Below are positions 52,803-64,000 of a DNA stretch of 64,000 bases, piece after piece. The position numbers and the translations under genes were made by a program. The notes beneath the pieces were generated by a model. That model saw nothing but the letters and a program-made list of their open reading frames with translations. It was not told the origin of the DNA and did no database searches. The DNA comes from Strigamia acuminata (lineage: Eukaryota; Arthropoda; Chilopoda; Geophilomorpha; Linotaeniidae). Location: contig CASHSZ010000120.1 in assembly GCA_949358305.1 (NCBI GenBank), forward strand, positions 1 to 64,000. The letters run 5' to 3'. Each line of letters starts with the position of its first letter. Position 1 is the stretch's first letter.

Positions 52803-54978
52803 CAAACTTCGTTCGTATACGAGGTGTATACACGTCGTATACAACTTGTATACGACTTGTAAACGATTCGTTTACGATTACGATCAAAATACGAGCTCGT
52901 ATACAACGCGTATACGAGCGAGTGGAAATCATCGACCATCTCGAATACGACTCGAATTCGATTCGTATTCGATTCGAATACGATTCGAATTCGATTCGAA
53001 TACGAATACGATCAAAATACGAACTCGTAACAACTCGAATACGAATCAAAGTCCGGGAAACAAAAATCATCGACCATCTCGTATACGATTCGAAAGCGAA
53101 TCGAATACGATTTCGCGTTGAAAAAGGACAAAACTCGTATTCGATTCGAAAGCGAATCGAATACGATTTCGCTTGGGAAAAGGACTCGAATGCGCCTCCA
53201 CGTTGCAATGCGCATTTGTGTAAACGATGATGGAATCCCCTGCTTAAATACTGGCTATCGCGTCACGTAACAGCAACGTGCCACGTCACGTAATTGCAAC
53301 GTGCCGCGCTATGCCACACAATGTGCCGCCGCGATAGGCCATCGAACCCGAATGTGTGTGATGCGAAACGCGCGAGTACACGCGCGGAGAACGCGCGGCA
53401 ATGCTAGCAACAGGAGCGCAACTGCCCAAGAAATTGCTCAACAATAAAAGGCACGTGGAAGCACGTGCCTGAAACAATAGGCACTTCAAATAAAGTTATT
53501 GTTAAAAAACGGGCTTGAAAACCAACAATTACACAATAATTAAGGGGCAAGAAATGAACTTTGCTGCAATGCAAAGTTCTCAAAATACAGAGAAATGAAA
53601 GTTACACTTGTATAAAGAATTGACAATGTTTGAAACCAATAAAAACTACAAAAACACACTTGTAAAAAACCCAAAACAACCCCCAGAATGAATTATTTGA
53701 CTCAAATTAACCCTAAAACAGTCTTGGAGGTCGTGCAGACGACAGAGTCGGATCGGAAGGTTGCTAAAACCTGACGCCAAAACTAGCAATGGGACAGCTA
53801 GTTAGAAAACAGCTTTTTCATCAATCATGAACGCTGAAAACCTCACCCAGGGGTAGAAAATGATGGAGAGAACGTTTTCGCCATCTAAAACGGTCTAAAA
53901 CGGGTCTAAAATGCCTAAACCGGCGCCTGGAACGTGGCGCAGTTGTTGGGTCAAATATTGTCAAAAATCAGTGGAAATTTGTCAAATACTGGCAAAAATC
54001 TGCTGAAATTTGTCAAAAATTGCCAAATTTTGGCGCAAGTTACGTGAGGTTTGCGCGCATCCAACTATGACGAAAAATCCATGCGTGTGCACGCGCGATT
54101 TACTGGCGCGTTGGAAGCGTTAAAATAAATTTTTCCAATATCTAACACAATTTGCACCGAATTATGGCAATTTTTGACAAATTTACATGGATTTTTGCCA
54201 GTATTTGACAAATTTCCACGGATTTTTGACAATATTTGACAAATTCCAGACAAATTTCAGACAAATTTCAATTAATTTTAGAAATTTTATGAGAAATTTC
54301 AGCAAATGTTTGAGGATTGAGGAAATCTTCTGAAATTTGTCAAATATAGGCAAAAATCTTCTGAAATTTGTCAAATACAGGCAAAAATCTGCTGAAATTT
54401 GTCAAAAATTGCCCAAATTCCGTGCAAGTTTTGCAAGTTTTGCGCGCATCAAATTGTATGCGCGCCTATACTATTGCACGAGCGCATTGACGCGTGATGA
54501 ACACCGACCACGTTTACGAAGTGAATTCGAGCTACAAAAGTATCGAGTCGCCATTCTATGATGGAAAAAAAAAATTAAGTGTAAACAAACAAAATAAAAA
54601 CTTTAATATACAAGAAACGTACAATTCCACTCAACTTTGTTTCAAATTTTATTTATTGGATCATTGAAAATAAACAGTAGTGTTGTGCACTGTACGCTTA
54701 AGTGTATACCGGCGATGCGTTGTTTTGTGGTGGGGATTTGCCTCGATAATTGATCTTTTCTCTTTGTTTGCAATATTTTTTTGGCCTTTTTTGTTGATTT
54801 TTCGGTTTGAAATTGTTTTTTTCCGGTGTAATTTAAGTGGTGGAAGGTTGTTGCGTGTGTTGAGGGTAATTTTGGCGGTTTTTGGGTCGGGATTAGTGTT
54901 TTCAGCGATTTTTTATCGGTATTTGGGGTTTGATGCAGCGGATAGCGCATGCGAATCGCCGTCGACCGTAGCATTAGC

Positions 54979-56240
54979 AATTGCAACGTGCCGCGCTATG
55001 CCACACAATGTGCCGCCGCGATAGGCCATCGAATCCGAATGTGTGTGATGCGAAACGCGAGTACGCGCGCGGAGAACGCGCGGCAATGCTAGCAACAGGA
55101 GCGCAACTGCCCAAGAAATTGCTCAACAATAAAAGGCACGTGGAAGCACGTGCCTGAAACAATAGGCACTTCAAATAAAGTTATTGTTAAAAAACGGGCT
55201 TCAAAACCAACAATTACACAATAATTAAGGGGCAAGAAATGAACTTTGCTGCAATGCAAAGTTCTCAAAATACAGAGAAATGAAAGTTACACTTGTATAA
55301 AGAATTGACAATGTTTGAAACCAATAAAAACTACAAAAACACACTTGTAAAAAACCCAAAACAACCCCCAGAATGAATTATTTGACTCAAATTAACCCTA
55401 AAACAGTCTTGGAGGTCGTGCAGACGACAGAGTCGGATCGGAAGGTTGCTAAAACCTGACGCCAAAACTAGCAATGGGACAGCTAGTTAGAAAACAGCTT
55501 TTTCATCAATCATGAACGCTGAAAACCTCACCCAGGGGTAGAAAATGATGGAGAGAACGTTTTCGCCATCTAAAACGGTCTAAAACGGGTCTAAAATGCC
55601 TAAACCGGCGCCTGGAACGTGGCGCAGTTGTTGGGTCAAATATTGTCAAAAATCAGTGGAAATTTGTCAAATATAGGCAAAAATCTGCTGAAATTTGTCA
55701 AAAATTGACCAAATTCCGTGCAAGTTTTGCAAGTTTTGTGCGCATCAAGCCATGCGCGCCTATACTATTGCACGAGCGCATTGACGCGTGATGAAAACCG
55801 ACCACGTTTATATCAGTGAATTCGAGCTACAAAAGTATCGAATCGCCATTCTAGTATGGAACAAAAAAAATTAAAAAATAAAAACTTTAATATACGAGAA
55901 ACGTACAATTCCACTCAACTTTGTTTCAAATTTTATTTATTGGATCATTAAAAATAAACAGTAGTGTTGTGCACTGTACACTTAAATGTATACCGCAGTA
56001 CAAGTACCGCGGTCCCGGTACTGCACCGGTACACGTAAAAACGCGAGTTTCTCAAATTTAAAAAGTTGATGTCGGCGGCGATGCGTTGTTTTGTGGTGAG
56101 AATTTGCCTCGAGAATTGATCTTATCTCTTTGTTTGCAATATTTTTTTTGGCATTCTTTGTTGATTTTTCGGTTTGAATTTGTTTTTTTCCGGTGTAATT
56201 TGAGTGGTGGAAGGTTGTTGGGGTGTGTTGAGGGCAATTT
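54979..56240. repeat. Partial extra copy of the right palindrome arm
   Basis: It follows the right arm in direct orientation from 53292, with an internal deletion within the minisatellite. It has an insertion of about 82 bases at 55996-56077 that contains GTACCGCGGTCCCGGTAC. The copy is more diverged than the two arms are from each other. Confidence 0.88.
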
Positions 56241-56249
56241 TGGTTATTT

Positions 56250-56500
56250 GTTGATTTTTAATTGATTTAATCGTTTTCTGTTTGTTTTTGCTGGTTTTTA
56301 ATCGATTTTTCTGTATTTTTGGTCAATTTTTACCAATTGTAATTGTTATTTGTCATTCTGAATTGATTATTGTCCGATTTTATTCGATTATTGTCAGATT
56401 TCAGTCGATTTTTGTCGATTTCTAATCAATGTTTATACATTTCTTATCAAGTTTTGTATATTTTTGTTGATTTTTAATCATATTTGTTCCTTTTTAATCA
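56250..56500. repeat. Degenerate GATTTTTAAT-type repeat, inverted copy of 49105-49310
   Basis: T-rich units such as TTTTTAATCGATTTTT. The orientation is opposite to the copy left of the palindrome. Confidence 0.7.
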
Positions 56501-56516
56501 AAGTCGAAAACGAGTT

Positions 56517-56858
56517 GTAAATGCGTTCGTATGCGACGCGAACGCGTATTGGAGTCGATTCCAAGTTCGTATTCCATCGCGAACGCGCATTTGAGACGTA
56601 AACAAGTTTATCTTTTTCACTCTCGCTTGATCCCCCTTTATCGCGCCTCATTGCTCCTGTGAAAAAAAATATATGAGAATGCACAGAAATGAACCTTCCA
56701 ATACTTACATGAAAATTGGCAACCTTGACACAAAACAGTCTATCGACACTCCCAACACCACCCCGGACATTTTTCGGAAGAGTTTGGTCCACCCGGAATC
56801 CGCAGAATAGTCTCCCCCGAAATGCGGATTTCGCGGACGCCAATCCGCGAAAAGGATA
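56517..56858. repeat. 342-bp direct repeat, left copy
   Basis: From AATGCGT to CCGCGAAAAGGATA it aligns with 61611-61952 (offset 5,094) with scattered substitutions. Near its end GCGGATTTCGCGG and CCAATCCGCG form a short hairpin. The copies bracket the foldback region like terminal direct repeats, but no TG..CA ends, primer site or target duplication were found. Confidence 0.88.
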
Positions 56859-56896
56859 AAAAATTTCCAATGTATAAACTTTATTTCTGTTTTCAG

Positions 56897-57106
56897 TTTC
56901 CTGATATGATTAAAGAAAATCCTAAATATTATTTCCAAACATTTATCAAATTCTTTTCAAAAGCAGTTGTGGAGGCGTCTACTACGAACGAGTCATCGTG
57001 GGCGTCAAATTTGAATATTTTTAACTTTCTGCGTTTGCACGAATTCGCAGAATTCGTCCACTGGCATCGTGGCGACGCATGGTCGACATTTTGTATTCAT
57101 ATGTGA
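56897..57106 (+). CDS. Possible last exon of an unidentified gene
   Basis: CTTTATTTCTGTTTTCAG (ending at 56896) is a strong-looking splice acceptor of the TTTTCAG type common in nematodes. The 69 codons that follow are open from phase 0 (FPDMIKENPKYYFQTF) to a TGA at 57104-57106. The composition is ordinary for protein, with few low-complexity residues, unlike the surrounding repeats. No family is recognised, no upstream exon or donor was found and the stretch may be chance. It ends just before the 56-bp array. Confidence 0.22.
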   Translation, partial: FPDMIKENPKYYFQTFIKFFSKAVVEASTTNESSWASNLNIFNFLRLHEFAEFVHWHRGDAWSTFCIHM

Positions 57107-57189
57107 CGCGCACTCTATTTACTCACGTAGAACACACGAATCGCGCGCGTCAACGCGCACATGTAAATTTAGTTTCACTGAATCGCGTA

Positions 57190-57835
57190 CGAGTTTTTCC
57201 CTTTTTCAACGCGAAATCGTATTCGACTCGCTTTCTAGTCGAGTACGAATTTTGCCCTTCTTCAACGCGAAATCGTATTCGACTCGCTTTCTAGTCGAGT
57301 ACGAATTTTGCCCTTCTTCAACGCGAAATCGTATTCGACTCGTTTTCGAGTCGAATGCGAATTTTGCCCTTCTTCAACGCGAAATCGTATTCGACTCGTT
57401 TTCGAGTCGAATGCGAATTCGTATTCGACTCGTTTTCGAGTCGAATGCGAATTTTGTCCTTCTTCAACGCGAAATCGTATTCGACTCGTTTTCGAGTCGA
57501 GTACGAATTTTGCCCTTCTTCAACGCGAAATCGTATTCGACTCGTTTTCGAGTCGAGTACGAGTTTTGCCCTTCTTCAACGCGAAATCGTATTCGACTCG
57601 TTTTCGAGTCGAGTACGAGTTTTGCCCTTCTTCAACGCGAAATCGTATTCGACTCGTTTTCGAGTCGAGTACGAATTTTGCCCTTCTTCAACGCGAAATC
57701 GTATTCGACTCGTTTTCGAGTCGAGTACGAGTTTTGCCCTTCTTCAACGCGAAATCGTATTCGACTCGTTTTCGAGTCGAGTACGAGTTTTGCCCTTCTT
57801 CAACGCGAAATCGTATTCGATTCGCTTTCGAATCG
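57190..57835 (+). repeat. 56-bp tandem array, left
   Basis: About eleven units contain TTCTTCAACGCGAAATCGTA, then CGACTCGTTTTCGAGTCG, a hairpin with a TTTT loop. Starts of the CCCTTCTTC motif are spaced 56 bases (57254, 57310, 57366, 57512, 57568, 57624), with a 34-base extra segment near 57416. The first units carry TTTCTAGTCGAG instead of TTTTCGAGTCGAG. Frames are open in several registers because of the base composition. Confidence 0.93.
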
Positions 57836-60699
57836 TATACGAGATGGTCGATTTTTGTTTCCCGGACTTTGATTCGTATTCGAGTTGTTACGAGTTCGTA
57901 TTTCGATCGTATTCGTATTCGAATCGAATTCGAATCGTATTCGAATCGAATACGAATCGAATTCGAGTCGTATTCGAGATGGTCGATGATTTCCACTCGC
58001 TCGTATACGCGTTGTATACGAGCTCGTATTTTGATCGTAATCGTAAACGAATCGTTTACAAGTCGTATACAAGTTGTATACGACGTGTATACACCTCGTA
58101 TACGAACGAAGTTTGGAAAATCCACCGGATACTTACTACGACATGAAAACACATAGTAGTCACATACGTCTTATTTGGAAATTGTGTTTTCACAAACTTC
58201 GTTCGTATACGAGGTGTATACACGTCGTATACAACTTGTATACGACTTGTAAACGATTTGTTTACGATTACGATCAAAATACGAGCTCGTATACAACGCG
58301 TATACGAGCGAGTGGAAATCATCGACCATCTCGAATACGACTCGAATTCGATTCGTATTCGATTCGAATACGATTCGAATTCGATTCGAATACGAATACG
58401 ATCAAAATACGAACTCGTAACAACTCGAATACGAATCAAAGTCCGGGAAACAAAAATCATCGACCATCTCGTATACGATTCGAAAGCGAATCGAATACGA
58501 TTTCGCGTTGAAAAAGGACAAAACTCGTATTCGATTCGAAAGCGAATCGAATACGATTTCGCTTGGGAAAAGGACTCGAATGCGCCTCCACGTTGCAATG
58601 CGCATTTGTGTAAACGATGATGGAATCCCCTGCTTAAATACTGGCTATCGCGTCACGTAACAGCAACGTGCCACGTCACGTAATTGCACGATCAAAATAC
58701 GAACTCGTAACAACTCGAATACGATGACCCGTTACCGGACTTTGACTCGTACGACTCGTATTCGAGATGTATTCGAGATGTATTCGAATCGTATTCGAGT
58801 CGCATTCGAGATGGTCGATGATTTCCACTCGCTCATATACGCGTTGTATACGAGCTCGTATTTTGATCGTAATCGTAAACGAATCGTTTACAAGTTGTAT
58901 ACAAGTTGTATACGACGTGTATACACCTCGTATACGAACGAAGTTTGTGAAAACACAATTTCCAAATAAGACGTATGTGACTACTATGTGTTTTCATGTC
59001 GTAGTAAGTATCCGGTGGATTTTCCAAACTTCGTTCGTATACGAGGTGTATACACGTCGTATACAACTTGTATACGACTTGTAAACGATTCGTTTACGAT
59101 TACGATCAAAATACGAGCTCGTATACAACGCGTATATGAGCGAGTGGAAATCATCGACCATCTCGAATGCGACTCGAATACGATTCGAATACATCTCGAA
59201 TACATCTCGAATACGAGTCGTACGAGTCAAAGTCCGGTAACGGGTCATCGTATTCGAGTTGTTACGAGTTCGTATTTTGATCGTATTCGTATTCGAATCG
59301 AATTCGAATCGTATTCGAATCGAATACGAATCGAATTCGAGTCGTATTCGAGATGGTCGATGATTTCCACTCGCTCGTATACGCGTTGTATACGAGCTCG
59401 TATTTTGATCGTAATCGTAAACGAATCGTTTACAAGTCGTATACAAGTTGTATACGACGTGTATACACCTCGTATACGAACGAAGTTTGGAAAATCCACC
59501 GGATACTTACTACGACATGAAAACACATAGTAGTCACATACGTCTTATTTGGAAATTGTGTTTTCACAAACTTCGTTCGTATACGAGGTGTATACACGTC
59601 GTATACAACTTGTATACGACTTGTAAACGATTTGTTTACGATTACGATCAAAATACGAGCTCGTATACAACGCGTATACGAGCGAGTGGAAATCATCGAC
59701 CATCTCGAATACGACTCGAATTCGATTCGTATTCGATTCGAATACGATTCGAATTCGATTCGAATACGAATACGATCAAAATACGAACTCGTAACAACTC
59801 GAATACGAATCAAAGTCCGGGAAACAAAAATCATCGACCATCTCGTATACGATTCGAAAGCGAATCGAATACGATTTCGCGTTGAAAAAGGACAAAACTC
59901 GTATTCGATTCGAAAGCGAATCGAATACGATTTCGCTTGGGAAAAGGACTCGAATGCGCCTCCACGTTGCAATGCGCATTTGTGTAAACGATGATGGAAT
60001 CCCCTGCTTAAATACTGGCTATCGCGTCACGTAACAGCAACGTGCCACGTCACGTAATTGCACGATCAAAATACGAACTCGTAACAACTCGAATACGATG
60101 ACCCGTTACCGGACTTTGACTCGTACGACTCGTATTCGAGATGTATTCGAGATGTATTCGAATCGTATTCGAGTCGCATTCGAGATGGTCGATGATTTCC
60201 ACTCGCTCATATACGCGTTGTATACGAGCTCGTATTTTGATCGTAATCGTAAACGAATCGTTTACAAGTTGTATACAAGTTGTATACGACGTGTATACAC
60301 CTCGTATACGAACGAAGTTTGTGAAAACACAATTTCCAAATAAGACGTATGTGACTACTATGTGTTTTCATGTCGTAGTAAGTATCCGGTGGATTTTCCA
60401 AACTTCGTTCGTATACGAGGTGTATACACGTCGTATACAACTTGTATACGACTTGTAAACGATTCGTTTACGATTACGATCAAAATACGAGCTCGTATAC
60501 AACGCGTATATGAGCGAGTGGAAATCATCGACCATCTCGAATGCGACTCGAATACGATTCGAATACATCTCGAATACATCTCGAATACGAGTCGTACGAG
60601 TCAAAGTCCGGTAACGGGTCATCGTATTCGAGTTGTTACGAGTTCGTATTTTGATCGTATTCGTATTCGAATCGAATTCGAATCGTATTCGAATCGAAT
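57836..60699. repeat. Foldback core with 1,374-bp tandem unit
   Basis: 57875-59248 is repeated at 59249-60622 and begins a third time to about 60698. Each unit has the 77-bp spacer once inverted and once direct, each between arms of TCGTATACGA and TCGAATACGA-type palindromic decamers, so hairpins alternate. Parts equal 52330-53290 of the 4.4-kb palindrome. Many overlapping frames reflect the repeat and are not called. Confidence 0.9.
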
Positions 60700-61590
60700 A
60701 CGAATTCGCATTCGACTCGAAAACGAGTCGAATACGATTTCGCGTTGAAGAAGGGCAAAATTCGTACTCGACTCGAAAACGAGTCGAATACGATTTCGCG
60801 TTGAAGAAGGGCAAAATTCGCATTCGACTCGAAAACGAGTCGAATACGAATTCGCATTCGACTCGAAAACGAGTCGAATACGATTTCGCGTTGAAGAAGG
60901 GCAAAACTCGTACTCGACTCGAAAACGAGTCGAATACGATTTCGCGTTGAAGAAGGGCAAAACTCGTACTCGACTCGAAAACGAGTCGAATACGATTTCG
61001 CGTTGAAGAAGGGCAAAATTCGCATTCGACTCGAAAACGAGTCGAATACGAATTCGCATTCGACTCGAAAACGAGTCGAATACGATTTCGCGTTGAAGAA
61101 GGGCAAAACTCGTACTCGACTCGAAAACGAGTCGAATACGATTTCGCGTTGAAGAAGGGCAAAACTCGTACTCGACTCGAAAACGAGTCGAATACGATTT
61201 CGCGTTGAAGAAGGGCAAAATTCGCATTCGACTCGAAAACGAGTCGAATACGATTTCGCGTTGAAGAAGGGCAAAACTCGTACTCGACTCGAAAACGAGT
61301 CGAATACGATTTCTCGTTGAAGAAGGGCAAAACTCGTACTCGACTCGAAAACGAGTCGAATACGATTTCGCGTTGAAGAAGGGCAAAATTCGCATTCGAC
61401 TCGAAAACGAGTCGAATACGATTTCGCGTTGAAGAAGGGCAAAACTCGTACTCGACTAGAAAACGAGTCGAATACGATTTCGCGTTGAAGAAGGGCAAAA
61501 TTCGCATTCGACTCGAAAACGAGTCGAATACGATTTCGCGTTGAAGAAGGGCAAAATTCGTACTCGACTAGAAAGCGAGTCGAATACGAG
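60700..61590 (-). repeat. 56-bp tandem array, right, opposite orientation
   Basis: About fifteen units are the reverse complement of the left array (TTCGCGTTGAAGAAGGGCAA between CGACTCGAAAACGAGTCG hairpins). The two arrays thus form the outer arms of a 4.4-kb inverted structure. The last units again carry the ACTAGAAAG variant, mirroring the left edge. Confidence 0.93.
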
Positions 61591-61610
61591 ATCATTTTTT
61601 GATCTGGGTC

Positions 61611-61952
61611 GTGAATGCGTCCGTATGTCACGCGAACGCGTGTTGGAGTCGATTCCGAGTTCGTATTCCATCTTGAACGCGCATTGGAGACGTAAACCAG
61701 TTTATTTTACCCACTCTCGCTCGATCCCGCTTCATCGCTCCTTGTCGCTCCTGTGAAAAAAAATACATGAGAATGTGCAGAAATGAACCTTCCAATACTC
61801 ACATGAAAATTGACAACCTTGACACAAAACAGTCTATTGACACTCCCAACACCACCCCGGACATTTTCCGGAAGAGTTTGGTCCACCCGGAATCCCCAGA
61901 ATAGTCGCCCCCGAAATGCGGATTTCGCGGAAGCCAATCCGCGAAAAGGATA
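61611..61952. repeat. 342-bp direct repeat, right copy
   Basis: It aligns with 56517-56858 in the same orientation, including CGGAAGAGTTTGGTCCACCC and the final GCGAAAAGGATA. 61953-62003 after it is GC-rich and shows no feature. Confidence 0.88.
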
Positions 61953-62003
61953 TGTTTTTAGCGGCGCGCCGACGCGTCCGCCACGCCCGTCTGGAGAGCT
62001 TAA

Positions 62004-64000
62004 CCTTATGGCGCGCATGCGGATTTCTCGGAGTGCGAAAGGGACCCTATTTTTAACATTACGGCGGCCTATACCTTGACCCCCTGTTCGCAGTCTCATG
62101 GCTGATTTTGCGGATTTCACTTATTTGTATATTCCGCACGATCGCGCGCGTTTTATCAACCTTGGGAAAGCCGCTTTCTCAAATTTGCAAATTCCACATT
62201 GTGTGAACATGCTACAACGCTTCTGTGCGCGTCAATAAAAAAAAAAACCGATTAGAAATGAAATTCAGGGTTTTGTTAAAATAAAAATTATACAATATAA
62301 TCAGTCTATAATGCTTCTATAATGCTGTTGGTTTAATCAGCACATTGTAATCGTGTGAAAACACGCGCGCTCGCAATAATACATTACCCAATGTACTTGC
62401 ACTGGCATGGACCCATCAGTGCGCACTTTCCCGTGCGTGCTGCTTGCACTATTTACATCAATTGTTGCTCCACAGGTTGCGCGACCTGCCGGGCAGTTAA
62501 GACGTACTAGAATAACCTCAGGATTTGATAAAACCTGATTTTTGGATGACACTAAGTAAATGGCAGTGAATGTGAGATGTGAGATACACGATGAATTTAA
62601 TAAAATTTATATTTCCTAATCATGGGATTGGTTTCACGTTTCATAATCCAACAATTAAGTAGAATATCATTATTGCAATTGATTAAAACAAATTTTTTTT
62701 ACAAATTCTTTGGTTTTACATTTTAAATTTATTTTCCAATAGTTGGCACCATCGCAATTGCTGCGAGTTTAAAACACTGCATTCAGCAGAATTTACTGCA
62801 CTTTCAAATCAAGGCCAGGCATACCTACTGCAAAGTAATGTATAAACCATAAAGAAGCCTTTGATTCGGAATTGCCTGTAGGTAATTCTGCGCTGGTCTC
62901 CAATGGAAATGTCCGCGCCGGTCTTCCGTGCACGGAAAGTCCACAGAAAGTCCGTGCATTCCGTGCGCTGGGAGTCCGTGCGTCGTACCGCGTGATCTTG
63001 CATTGTTTTTTGTGGGCTTTTCCTGATTAGGATTACTTCCTTTTTAACTCTTGAAGAATTAAGTTTGTTTTTTTTGCTCCAAAACGTCCCAAAACGCCTG
63101 AAAATCGCGCAACTCGAGGCAAAACATTACAGTGTGTATTCAAATCAAAACTAGCTACAAATACATGCTGAAATTAGCTAAATTTTCAAATTTTTTGGCT
63201 TTCAAGAAGTAATGGAAACATTTGACATAACGTGGATCAGTTGCATTCAAAAACTAAAATATTTTGTGTTTTACTTCAATTTTAAACTAAAAATGATGTC
63301 ATTTCCTGTTTAAACCCCTGTTAAAGCTTGAAATACATTTTAACTAAAAGAAATAAGTTTGTTTTTTTCTTCGGCAGTGACGTGTACACACGAGCACGCC
63401 TGAGAACGCCAAAAAATGCTAAAAAACGCTCAAAAACGCCTGAAAATCGCGCAACTCGAGGCAAAACATTAATTTTTCATCTTTATTTCAACTTTTGTGA
63501 CGTTTAAAATTGTGTTCTCATGTTTTTTGCCTCAAGTTGCATTGTCATCTGGCGTTTTGGAGTGTTTTTATGTGTTCGCAGGCGTTCGCAGGCGTTTTTT
63601 GGCGTTGTCACTCACTCAAGTGGCCATTTTTAGCATTTTCCGTAGTAAAAATGGCCGTTTTTCGTCAAAATGGCCATTTTTAGCCATTTTTCAGAGTAAA
63701 AATGTTTTTTTTTCACCGTTTTTATAGTAAAATGGCCATTTTTAGTCGTTTTTTTAATCAAAAATGGCCGTTTTTATCGTTGAAACGTTATTAAAATGTA
63801 ACGTTTCAATGGCGTTTTGATCTCGCCTCATTTCCGGTTTTGAAAATTAATAAACGCCCCGGCGTTTATTCGAGGCAATACCCAACTTGGGCTTTTATTC
63901 GCGTCGCACCGCATCATCATCTCACCTTGCCTCCCGTCTTGAAAATTTATAAACGCCCCGGCGTTTATTCAAGGCAAACCATTGTTTATGTAAGTTTTTC
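62004..64000. repeat. Long direct repeat, second copy, running off the window
   Basis: It matches 43457-45453 with the same short frames and minisatellites. The match has not ended at the window edge. Confidence 0.95.

Larger units (their letters stand above)
50561..54972. repeat. 4.4-kb palindrome with 77-bp spacer
   Basis: Left arm 50561-52725 and right arm 52803-54972 are reverse complements with very few differences. Paired positions sum to 105528 over at least the inner 1.7 kb per arm, so no net indel occurs there. The spacer is 52726-52802. Each arm contains, from the outside in: an AC-rich segment, a minisatellite of TTTGACAAATTTC-type units, a block without repeats, a GCACGTG/CACGTGC hairpin, and an inner zone of TCGTATACGA-like short palindromes. 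No coding frame with family motifs is present. Confidence 0.95.

Noticed and set aside
57190-61590. CRISPR-like array
   Set aside because: The 56-bp units are repeated in full with no unique spacers, there are no cas genes, and the context is eukaryotic.
57069-61631. Arginine/serine/phenylalanine-rich frames of 250-380 codons in the 56-bp arrays and foldback core
   Set aside because: They exist on both strands and in several registers at once because of short palindromic repeats; no domain is visible.
56517-61952. The 342-bp direct repeats as LTRs of a retrotransposon
   Set aside because: They lack TG/CA ends, primer site, polypurine tract and a target duplication, and the interior has no Gag or Pol.

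Overview
The window is a gene-poor, repeat-dense stretch of eukaryotic, most likely invertebrate (ecdysozoan-type), DNA. Every long reading frame that can be identified belongs to an LTR retrotransposon. The two Copia families have primer-binding sites matching the 3' end of animal initiator tRNA-Met (TGGTAGCAGAG). One possible exon has a TTTTCAG acceptor of the nematode kind, but the species cannot be named. No rRNA, tRNA, CRISPR array, operon or convincing host gene was seen.

Layout. (1) 1-5596: a Gypsy/Ty3 element (Gypsy-1) with an intact 1,654-codon gag-pol; its 5' LTR is cut by the window edge. (2) 5597-39919: a 21-bp satellite array bounded by diverged ~0.75-kb inverted repeats (5703-6456 and 37259-about 38035), a foldback-element plan. 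The array was split by two Copia insertions with exact 5-bp target-site duplications: Copia-A (6519-20582, TSD ATGAC) and Copia-B (24092-30526, TSD ACCAT). Copia-A itself received Gypsy-2 (7187-12922, TSD GTGCT) and a deleted Gypsy-3 (14712-17435, TSD GAGAC), giving three nesting levels. A 5,030-bp block (27710-32739) is then repeated in tandem at 32743-37772. (3) 39920-43456: a third Copia element (Copia-C, same family as Copia-B, opposite strand), broken off inside integrase. (4) 43457-49943: non-coding DNA built of short palindromic minisatellites. (5) 49952-50343: a hAT-like MITE. (6) 50561-54972: a near-perfect 4.4-kb palindrome with a partial extra arm to about 56240. (7) 56517-61952: 342-bp direct repeats enclosing two opposed 56-bp tandem arrays and a foldback core carrying the same 77-bp loop in alternating orientation. 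(8) 62004-64000: a second copy of 43457-45453, suggesting an 18,547-bp tandem unit that runs past the window.

Functionally, Gypsy-1 and Copia-B look able to encode all their own proteins (Gag, protease, integrase, RT, RNase H). Gypsy-2 has one 11-bp frameshifting deletion, Copia-A lacks the Gag N-terminus and integrase core, Gypsy-3 lacks RT and the integrase core, and Copia-C is truncated. LTR pairs are nearly identical, so insertions are young, and the two long duplications look younger still unless they are assembly artefacts. All coordinates of repeats were set by reading the sequence by eye; identities are estimates.
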